Shown one piece after another: positions 14,186-19,397 of a stretch of DNA of 19,397 nucleotides. The stretch spans positions 1 through 19,397 of the forward strand of contig JBCCRH010000059.1 of NCBI GenBank assembly GCA_039208045.1, in the 5' to 3' direction. The notes beneath the pieces are model-generated. The model saw only the letters and a list, made by a program, of their open reading frames with translations. It was not told the DNA's origin and did not search any database. Position numbers and translations under genes: made by a program. Source of the DNA: JBCCRH01 sp039208045. Lineage in GTDB: Bacteria > Bacteroidota > Bacteroidia > Chitinophagales > Saprospiraceae. The number at the start of each line of letters is the position of its first letter. Positions within the stretch are counted from its first letter, which is position 1.

Positions 14186-14950
14186 ATGCGCATCTTACTA
14201 CTCATTTTTTGTTGTTTTCTGTTGGGGAATATAGCCACCGGCCAGTCGGCGCACAAGCAATTGCGAAAAGGAGATACCAATTATAAAGAAGGTAACTACC
14301 AAGAAGCGGAAGAGCGCTACAGAAAAGCACTCGATAAAGAATCCTCATTTAAAGGAAGCTATAACCTGGGCAATTCCATTTACGAGCAAGAGCGCTTCGA
14401 AGAAGCCCTTCAATATTATTCCAATGCAGCAGCCAATGCGGAAACAGCCGACGAAAAAGCATTTGCTTACCATAACCTAGGCAATACCTATTTTCAAAAT
14501 CAGAAACTAAAAGAAAGTGTAGAAGCCTATAAAAACGCCCTCCGCGCGAATCCCAATGACCTAGAAACGAAGAAAAATCTAGCCATGGCGATGCGCGTTT
14601 TGCAACAGCAACAACAACAGCAGCAGCAAAATCAAGAACAAAACGAAGACCAAGACCAAGAAGACCAGGATCAAGAGCAGCAACAAGAAAACCAAGAACA
14701 ACAACAGCAGCAGCAAGACCAGCAGCAACAACAAAACGAACAAGAGCAGCAAGAAAACCAATCAGAGCAGCAGTCTTCTGCTGAAGAAGAACAGCAAGAG
14801 CAAGAAGCGCAAGAACAACCAAAAGAAGGAGAACCAACCAAAGAAGAGGTTCGCAAGCTCTTAGAAATAATGGAGGCTGAAGAGCAGAAGGTACAGGAAA
14901 AACTGCAACGCCAGAAGGCGAAGCCTTCTAAATCAGCCAAAGATTGGTAA
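14186..14950 (+). CDS. batC: BatC, TPR protein with Gln/Glu-rich tail
   Basis: Periplasmic TPR protein of the Bat system, 254 residues. A signal peptide (about 1-19, ending ATGQ) precedes tandem TPR units at about 24-133: GDTNYKEGNYQEAEERYRKAL, then SYNLGNSIYEQERFEEALQYY, then YHNLGNTYFQNQKLKESVEAYKNAL and a NPNDLETKKNLAM cap. From residue 140 to about 211 the chain is nearly all Gln, Glu, Asp and Asn, with runs of nine, six and five Gln. It ends in a Glu/Lys helix and a KAKPSKSAKDW basic tail. No second membrane segment is present. AGGA two bases before the ATG is an unusually close ribosome-site-like tract for this group. Confidence 0.93.
   Translation: MRILLLIFCCFLLGNIATGQSAHKQLRKGDTNYKEGNYQEAEERYRKALDKESSFKGSYNLGNSIYEQERFEEALQYYSNAAANAETADEKAFAYHNLGNTYFQNQKLKESVEAYKNALRANPNDLETKKNLAMAMRVLQQQQQQQQQNQEQNEDQDQEDQDQEQQQENQEQQQQQQDQQQQQNEQEQQENQSEQQSSAEEEQQEQEAQEQPKEGEPTKEEVRKLLEIMEAEEQKVQEKLQRQKAKPSKSAKDW
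14603..14818 (+). repeat. low-complexity CAA/CAG/GAA tract inside batC
   Basis: About 215 bases composed almost wholly of CAA, CAG, GAA, GAG, GAC and AAC codons. CAA and CAG are mixed, so it is not a pure microsatellite and the reading frame is kept. Antisense frames across it read as leucine or cysteine runs and are artefacts of composition. Imperfect repeats of this sort can change in length by recombination or slippage. Confidence 0.8.
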
Positions 14951-14981
14951 TCAATTAGCTAATTAAAAAAAACGAGAGGGT

Positions 14982-15563
14982 ATGAAAAAGATGATTTTTC
15001 TATTTGTTCTTTTATGTTGCACATACGGAGCAACAGTATCTGCACAAGAGGATAGTCGTTTTACGGCTTCCGTAACGATGGATTCCATTTTGTACGGCAA
15101 CAAATTTAAGGTCACCTTTACATTGGAGAATGGGCAGGGCAATGCTTTTGAAGCGCCCATCTTTCCTGACTTCCATGTGGTGAGTGGGCCTAATACCTCT
15201 TCTAGCTTTAGTATGATGAATGGCACGGTTTCGCAGAGTATTTCTTACACCTACTTGCTAGAGCCAAAGGATATTGGGAACTACTATATTGAGCCTGCAA
15301 GTATTCAAGTGGATGGCACTACTTTGGAAACAGCGCCTATCGAAGTGATGGTGGTGCCTAACCCAGACGGTATTATTCAGCGAGAAGAGCGCAGCAATGA
15401 TATGATGAGTCCGTTTGGAAATTTTGAGTTTCGGATGGATAATATGCTTCCAGAAGAGTTTTTTGCTCCGCGCACGCCTGCACCAAAACAAGAAGCTACC
15501 CCCGATGGTGAGACGCCCAAAACAAAGAAGAAAAAGAAAAAGCGTAAGACGTACAAATTGTAG
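14982..15563 (+). CDS. short secreted BatD-like protein with lysine-rich tail
   Basis: A 193-residue protein with a signal peptide (1-22, ending VSAQ), one BatD-type beta domain and a Lys/Arg C-terminus. The domain aligns with the start of the next gene: FTLENGQGNAFEAPIFPDF against FTLENGDGSSFSPPDFKDF, then VSGP..SSSFSMMNG against INGPSRSMSTSIMNG, and PASIQVDG against SASITVNG. From about 125 a Met/Phe/Pro-rich linker leads to KTKKKKKKRKTYKL. There is no membrane helix, so it should be soluble in the periplasm. The gene is five bases before batD (ATG 15568) and about 31 after batC. It is probably a tandem duplication of the batD 5' end that lost the rest. Function inferred only from context. 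Confidence 0.85.
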   Translation: MKKMIFLFVLLCCTYGATVSAQEDSRFTASVTMDSILYGNKFKVTFTLENGQGNAFEAPIFPDFHVVSGPNTSSSFSMMNGTVSQSISYTYLLEPKDIGNYYIEPASIQVDGTTLETAPIEVMVVPNPDGIIQREERSNDMMSPFGNFEFRMDNMLPEEFFAPRTPAPKQEATPDGETPKTKKKKKKRKTYKL

Positions 15564-15567
15564 TTGA

Positions 15568-17298
15568 ATGTTGAGAATAGTTAGTCTATCACTCCTGTTT
15601 TGCTTAGTGTCTAGTGCTACGTTTGCGCAAGCACCTATACGCTTTTATGCTTCTAGCAGTGGCAGTAAAGTACTGGAGAATCAGGTGATGGAAGTGCAAT
15701 TTACGCTAGAAAATGGTGACGGCAGCAGCTTTTCTCCGCCTGACTTCAAGGACTTCCGAGTGATCAATGGCCCGAGTCGCTCCATGAGCACTTCCATTAT
15801 GAACGGCCAGCGTTCGGTAGAAATGTCTTACGGCTATAGCCTAATGCCGACTCGAACGGGGAAAATTCGCATTGGCAGTGCTTCTATCACAGTCAATGGA
15901 AAGCGATATAAGACTAGCCCAATTGTCATCGAAGTGGTAAAGGGCAAAGCGCTTTCTGAGAATGAAAAAGAGCAAGTATTTGTCCGAGCAGAGCTTGCTT
16001 CGCTAGAGGGTTGGGTGGGGCAACAGCTCATTTTAGACTATAAGCTTTACACTACGGTTGATGTAGAAAGTTATAATGTGCTGGAGGAATCAGGGTACCA
16101 AGGGTTTTTTCCACAAGAAATCCGGCGACATGATAGCCGAACCAAAACAGAAGTACTAGAAGGCGTACAATACACCACCAAAGTACTCAAGCGTGTGGCC
16201 CTATTTCCACAACAAACAGGCGAGCTAATGATTGATCCTATCTTGCTACAAGTAGGGGTATCGAAAGGGGGGAATCGAGCGCGCAGAAGTTTACTTTTTA
16301 ATCCAAATGTAAAACGGGTAAATATTCAATCAGAGCCAGTGGCCCTTAATATCCTTCCGCTACCAGCGGCATCGCCAGAGAGTTTTACCGGTGCAGTAGG
16401 AGACTATCAGGTAAGTAGCAGAATCAGCAGGGCTACAGTAACAACAGACGATGTGGTATCGGTACGACTTACTGTGCAAGGGGCTGGGGATTTGAAGCGT
16501 ATACAAGCGCCACCGCTGAATGTACCAGAAGGCCTGGAACTATACGACCCAAAGGTGATTGATGAAGGACTCTATGAATCCGCAGGCACACTAGTCGGTA
16601 AAAAAGAGTTTGAATATTTAATCCTACCCAAACAATCGGGCACGTACCAGTTGCAACCCCAATTTGCATTTTTTGATCCAGATAGTAGCCGCTACATCCT
16701 TGCAGGGCAAAAACGCTACACCCTAAATGTACGGGCAGGGACAGCGCGTGACCGTCAAGCTATAAATACTGACGAAGACGAGCTAAGCGAAGATATTCAT
16801 TTCCTAAAATTAGATACTAAGCTGTATAAAGAGCCGAGTTATTTTCCGGGAACGCTGGGATTCTGGGGGGCTATTATCTTACCCTTTTTAGCACTTGGTG
16901 GAATGGTAGTGCGCAAACGGGCGCTAGCTACTAAGGAAGAAGTGGATCCGGTGCTCCGCAAGGCACAACTAGCTCGTAAGGAAGCGCTGGCGCGCTTGGA
17001 AAAAGCAGCGCAATTCCGGCAATCGAATGATGCCAAAGGGTTTTACGATGAAGTATCTAAAGCTATGCTCGGCTATGTATGTGATAAGTTGCGCATTCCG
17101 CGCTCGGAGTTGACAAAGAATAATCTTCGAGAAAAATTAGAAGCAATCAAGGTGGAAGAAACGCGTATTGAGCGCTTTATGCAGCTTATTTCTACTTGTG
17201 AAATGGCGTTGTTTGCAGGTAAGGATAATGCAGCGGCGATGCAGGATACGTATGAGGGAGCGGTGGAGATTTTGGCAGATATTGAGAAAGCAAGTTAA
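15568..17298 (+). CDS. batD: BatD, large membrane-anchored periplasmic protein
   Basis: Full-length BatD (oxygen-tolerance domain family), 576 residues. A signal peptide (1-20, ending TFAQ) is followed by several beta domains: the first at about 21-125, others through residue 400 with the phrase LYTTVDVESYNVLEESGYQGFF and the conserved GxGDLKRI and YDPKV motifs. A transmembrane helix at about 427-450 (FWGAIILPFLALGGMVV) is followed by a cytoplasmic helical tail (RKAQLARKEALARLEKAAQF, then FYDEVSKAMLGYVCDKL), similar to the tail of the gene at 11165. It would act as the periplasmic scaffold of the Bat complex. Last gene of the operon; a possible terminator follows. Confidence 0.94.
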   Translation: MLRIVSLSLLFCLVSSATFAQAPIRFYASSSGSKVLENQVMEVQFTLENGDGSSFSPPDFKDFRVINGPSRSMSTSIMNGQRSVEMSYGYSLMPTRTGKIRIGSASITVNGKRYKTSPIVIEVVKGKALSENEKEQVFVRAELASLEGWVGQQLILDYKLYTTVDVESYNVLEESGYQGFFPQEIRRHDSRTKTEVLEGVQYTTKVLKRVALFPQQTGELMIDPILLQVGVSKGGNRARRSLLFNPNVKRVNIQSEPVALNILPLPAASPESFTGAVGDYQVSSRISRATVTTDDVVSVRLTVQGAGDLKRIQAPPLNVPEGLELYDPKVIDEGLYESAGTLVGKKEFEYLILPKQSGTYQLQPQFAFFDPDSSRYILAGQKRYTLNVRAGTARDRQAINTDEDELSEDIHFLKLDTKLYKEPSYFPGTLGFWGAIILPFLALGGMVVRKRALATKEEVDPVLRKAQLARKEALARLEKAAQFRQSNDAKGFYDEVSKAMLGYVCDKLRIPRSELTKNNLREKLEAIKVEETRIERFMQLISTCEMALFAGKDNAAAMQDTYEGAVEILADIEKAS

Positions 17299-17323
17299 GG
17301 GGGGGGGCTTTGGGCTTTGGCTT

Positions 17324-17349
17324 GGCTGCCTCCGGCGGGGCCCTTTTTT
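17324..17349 (+). terminator. possible terminator after batD
   Basis: A GC-rich imperfect stem (GCCTC pairing with GGGGC around CGGC, 17329-17341) is followed by six T's at 17344-17349. It starts about 28 bases after the batD stop. The stem is short and contains a T-G wobble, so it is only plausible. A nine-G run directly after the stop codon precedes it. Confidence 0.4.
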
Positions 17350-17415
17350 ACTCACGTACAGCAGTCTTTGGTGTTCGTGAATGCAAAGCATTTCAGTCGA
17401 TAAAAAAGGGGCGAA

Positions 17416-17433
17416 CTCCGATAGCTATCGGAG
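17416..17433. repeat. perfect 18-bp palindrome
   Basis: CTCCGATAGCTATCGGAG is its own reverse complement, extended by one more A/T pair on each side. It is not followed by a T-tract. Similar CCGATAGCTATCGG palindromes are, to my memory, scattered in Bacteroidota genomes, which suggests a dispersed repeat rather than a gene-specific operator. Confidence 0.6.
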
Positions 17434-17434
17434 T

Positions 17435-17487
17435 GGCAAATTAAATGCTATCGCGCGAAGCAGGCACCCGCACCCACCTAATTTGCC
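17435..17487. repeat. 9-bp inverted repeat with 35-base spacer
   Basis: GGCAAATTA (17435-17443) and TAATTTGCC (17479-17487) are exact reverse complements. They begin one base after the palindrome at 17416-17433. The spacer is GC-rich with a CGCGCG core. Role unknown. Confidence 0.45.
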
Positions 17488-17512
17488 GATCCACCCGCTT
17501 ACAAGGAGGGGA

Positions 17513-17530
17513 AAGGCTCCTAGGAGCCTT
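17513..17530. repeat. perfect 18-bp palindrome
   Basis: AAGGCTCCTAGGAGCCTT is its own reverse complement. A further stem-loop follows at 17540-17559 (GCTTTTA and TAAAAGC around six bases). They lie just downstream of the minus-strand glycosyltransferase gene and may help end its transcript, although no clear T-tract in that direction is seen. Confidence 0.55.
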
Positions 17531-17571
17531 AAACTGTAGGCTTTTATGGCTGTAAAAGCAGGCCTGTCCCA

Positions 17572-19185
17572 CTAGTTTTTTTTCTTATTGGGTTGGTATA
17601 TACCGATGATGGGATCACCTTCTACTTCTATAAAAAAGGCGGGATTCTGGAAGGGGTATGCCCCAGCTTTAAATTTTTTGAAGGCTTCGCTGCGGCGAAA
17701 ATTGGAGAGTACGTAGTCGGCAACTTCTGGGCCATAGCGGAGTTTGAGGCGACTTTTGGTGGCTTCGGGCAGGAAGCGGAAGTTGTCTTCGCAAGGGTAG
17801 TTGTTGCAGTTGACTTGGATGAGGGTGGAGGTATCGCATGCTACGATTTGCTCAAAGGCTTGTTTGTAAGCCACTCCCCAGTAATCCATATCGAAGCGAT
17901 ATACTTTATTGGTACCAGCCAAAGCATTAAAATAGACTTGCTGGTGTGGATGGTTATTGACCATAAAGCGCAAAGTATTTCCTATGCTGAATGCTAAAGC
18001 TGCAATGACGAGCCATTGGCCATTCTTCTGCCCCACTTTCCAGAGGTACTGGATACCAGAAAGTGCTATAATCAGAAACATAGGATAGATAAAATACAAT
18101 TGGCGCCAGCCATTGTATAGTGTAGAGCTTTTGATGAGGACGGCTGCTAGTGGGCCAAAGAAAAGTGCAAGGGCAAATAGGGTAACGAGTTGTTGCTGGT
18201 TGTTCCAAAACTGTAATCGGAGCGTTGCTTTCGCTAATGCGAATACACTCACGCCACACCCGATTAAAAAGGTGGGTAGGTACACCAATGGCGTTGTGAT
18301 CCCAATCCAGGCAAATGGATAATGCCAAGGAATAGCCTCCCCTTCTACGAGTTGGCCGAAGTACAAGACAGAGGAACCCCATGGGAAATTAGCCATCATA
18401 TTGAACGACTCGCTGGCCCGTTCCGCAGGAGCGGCCCATAAGTAGGGGAAGAGTAAGAGCGTGAGAATAGTAGTGAGCGTAAGATAGACCGTGCTACTTA
18501 GGGCTAACTTCTTATATGAAATTGACTTCGGGCCTTTGCGTAACAGCAAAAGACCAATGCCGACCAGCGTGACAGCAGGAATAATAATACCTAAAATGCG
18601 CGCATTGATAACCAAGGCTGATGCAATAGCATGGCTAACGGCACGGGCGGTGCTTGGTAGTTCGATAAATCGGACCAAGGTAAATGCAGCAATTGTATAA
18701 AATACAAGCAGCACTATATCCTTTGGATTAAAAAAAGAATGCGCAAAAATACGAGGAGAAAGCAGTAGCATACCAACACCGAGGAGTGCCAACCACTGGT
18801 TTTGGAAAGCCATTTTGAGTAATCGAAAAAAGAAAATAGTGCTCAGCCAAAACAACAAAAAGACGGCATAATGCCGCATTAGATAGCGCCCACGAAAGTT
18901 GTCGGTCAAGCCAAAAAGACGCTCTAATGCCGCGCAAACAGTTGGAAAGAGCACAGTGTATTGCCTGCCTGCGGCAGTCTCTAAAGAAACTTCCGGAAAA
19001 CTCTTTTCCCAGTCTAAACCCAATTGATCAATATAGTAGTCTAATGCTATCAAACCATAGCGGCGCTGTACAGCCTCATCCCACGACATGCCATAGTCGG
19101 GTACAATAGAAAGGCCTATCCCCAAATAAAGGAGGAAGAAAATGGGAACAATCCAGCGACCAATTGTTGTACTTTTGAAAGACAT
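17572..19185 (-). CDS. GT39/ArnT-like integral membrane glycosyltransferase
   Basis: Polytopic protein of 537 residues that probably transfers sugars from a polyprenyl-phosphate carrier on the outer face of the inner membrane. The ATG at 19183-19185 is preferred to a TTG three codons upstream. The first helix (11-28) is followed by the first periplasmic loop, where MSWDEAVQRRYG carries Asp36-Glu37, the catalytic acidic pair expected in PMT-type enzymes. About ten further hydrophobic helices are spread to residue 415, with NPKDIVLLVFYTIAAF in the middle. The C-terminal soluble part contains RFDMDYWGVAYKQAF, a phrase typical of these uncharacterised bacterial GT39 proteins, and ends in a lysine-rich tail. 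Neighbouring genes give no clue to acceptor. Confidence 0.85.
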   Translation of the reverse strand: MSFKSTTIGRWIVPIFFLLYLGIGLSIVPDYGMSWDEAVQRRYGLIALDYYIDQLGLDWEKSFPEVSLETAAGRQYTVLFPTVCAALERLFGLTDNFRGRYLMRHYAVFLLFWLSTIFFFRLLKMAFQNQWLALLGVGMLLLSPRIFAHSFFNPKDIVLLVFYTIAAFTLVRFIELPSTARAVSHAIASALVINARILGIIIPAVTLVGIGLLLLRKGPKSISYKKLALSSTVYLTLTTILTLLLFPYLWAAPAERASESFNMMANFPWGSSVLYFGQLVEGEAIPWHYPFAWIGITTPLVYLPTFLIGCGVSVFALAKATLRLQFWNNQQQLVTLFALALFFGPLAAVLIKSSTLYNGWRQLYFIYPMFLIIALSGIQYLWKVGQKNGQWLVIAALAFSIGNTLRFMVNNHPHQQVYFNALAGTNKVYRFDMDYWGVAYKQAFEQIVACDTSTLIQVNCNNYPCEDNFRFLPEATKSRLKLRYGPEVADYVLSNFRRSEAFKKFKAGAYPFQNPAFFIEVEGDPIIGIYQPNKKKN

Positions 19186-19278
19186 AAAAATCAAAGTATG
19201 AAACGAGCATGATCTTATTTAATCATAATATTACGCAAGTATATGATTAAAAAAGATTATGCGAGAGCGTAGCGGTTA

Positions 19279-19335
19279 CATATGTGCAGAAATTTTTCTG
19301 CATTGTTTGCTGCGCAGAAAAATTCTAAACATATG
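19279..19335 (+). promoter_or_regulatory. long hairpin covering the start codon of the next gene
   Basis: The arms 19279-19301 and 19314-19335 pair over 20 positions with two mismatches and one bulge, around a 12-base loop. The right arm includes the ATG at 19333-19335. The left arm can also fold on itself: TGCAGAAA and TTTCTGCA at 19285-19302 are complementary around two bases. The two folds exclude each other. Confidence 0.5.
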
Positions 19336-19397
19336 AAAAATATTTTTACCTCCCTGAGCTGCTTACTGCTAAACTTGTCCTTTTTTGCTACCAGTCA
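19333..19397 (+). CDS. start of a secreted protein gene, cut by window edge
   Basis: From the ATG at 19333 the frame is open to the window end, 21 codons: MKNIFTSLSCLLLNLSFF then ATS. A positive Lys at 2, a hydrophobic core rich in Leu and Phe, and a small-residue end make a good signal peptide. Nothing downstream is visible, so the product cannot be named. It is transcribed away from the glycosyltransferase gene at 19185, with a 147-base gap containing a TAATCATA/TATGATTA inverted repeat at 19220-19249 and the hairpin over its start. Confidence 0.6.
   Translation, partial: MKNIFTSLSCLLLNLSFFATS

Noticed and set aside
14603..14818. CRISPR-like or tandem-repeat array
   Set aside because: The repetition follows codons in frame inside batC, with no conserved repeat unit or spacers.
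14349..14940. Long minus-strand open frames rich in Leu, Val, Ser or Cys opposite batC
   Set aside because: They are the reverse reading of CAA/CAG/GAA codons of the Gln/Glu tract, which lacks stops by composition.
17297..17307. Run of nine G's after batD as a phase-variable tract
   Set aside because: It lies after the stop codon and before no start codon, so slippage would not switch a reading frame.
17447..17557. Plus-strand frame starting MLSREAGTRTHLI in the palindrome-rich spacer
   Set aside because: About 36 codons, composed of the palindromes and GC-rich repeat, without family features or a leader.

Overview
The window reads as chromosome of a member of the Bacteroidota. The grounds are a complete moxR/Bat locus of Bacteroidota layout, a minus-strand gene whose upstream region carries a good TAnnTTTG promoter box, weak or absent Shine-Dalgarno sites, and a 31-residue basic COX24/mS38-like gene beside an RNase E/G gene. 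A Saprospiria-like lineage is my guess from general impression only. I saw no rRNA, tRNA, CRISPR array, phage or plasmid genes.

Left edge (1-1208): the 5' two thirds of an IS66-family transposase gene on the minus strand, cut by the window edge. Its insertion-sequence boundary cannot be placed. Next (1215-3460): a RidA-family deaminase gene on plus, end-to-end with a minus-strand operon yicC-gmk-apaG, whose promoter box sits at 3528-3535. A 360-base gap (3461-3820) holds that promoter, a short Cys-x2-Cys open frame and a 28-base hairpin.

The segment 3821-6900 is an information-processing cluster: an HU/IHF-like protein, a TPR protein, the 31-residue basic protein, a strong terminator, and ribonuclease E/G with its own terminator. 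Opposite the rng terminator lies a probable 59-residue lipoprotein gene. Then come a MurG-like glycosyltransferase (7182-8270) and, convergent with it, a conserved secreted protein (8260-9138). The signal-peptide region of that secreted protein is occupied by a roughly 180-base fold-back element.

The segment 9279-17298 is the Bat operon, eight genes on plus with tiny gaps: MoxR ATPase, DUF58 protein, a BatD-like membrane protein, BatA, BatB (two von Willebrand A proteins with complete metal-binding motifs), BatC (TPR plus a long Gln/Glu-rich tail), a short secreted BatD-like protein with a lysine tail, and full-length BatD. Together they should form an envelope complex: VWA domains anchored in the inner membrane, TPR and BatD parts as partners, MoxR as the ATPase that remodels it. 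The pathway has been tied to aerotolerance and stress survival, but its biochemical task is unsettled.

Right side (17299-19397): a palindrome-rich spacer, a GT39-type membrane glycosyltransferase on minus, and the first 21 codons of a secreted protein on plus, whose start codon is buried in a long hairpin.

Most notable for follow-up: the fold-back element inside a signal-peptide gene, the tandem BatD-like duplication, the hidden small lipoprotein whose coding sequence contains the opposite gene's terminator, and the competing hairpins over the last start codon.
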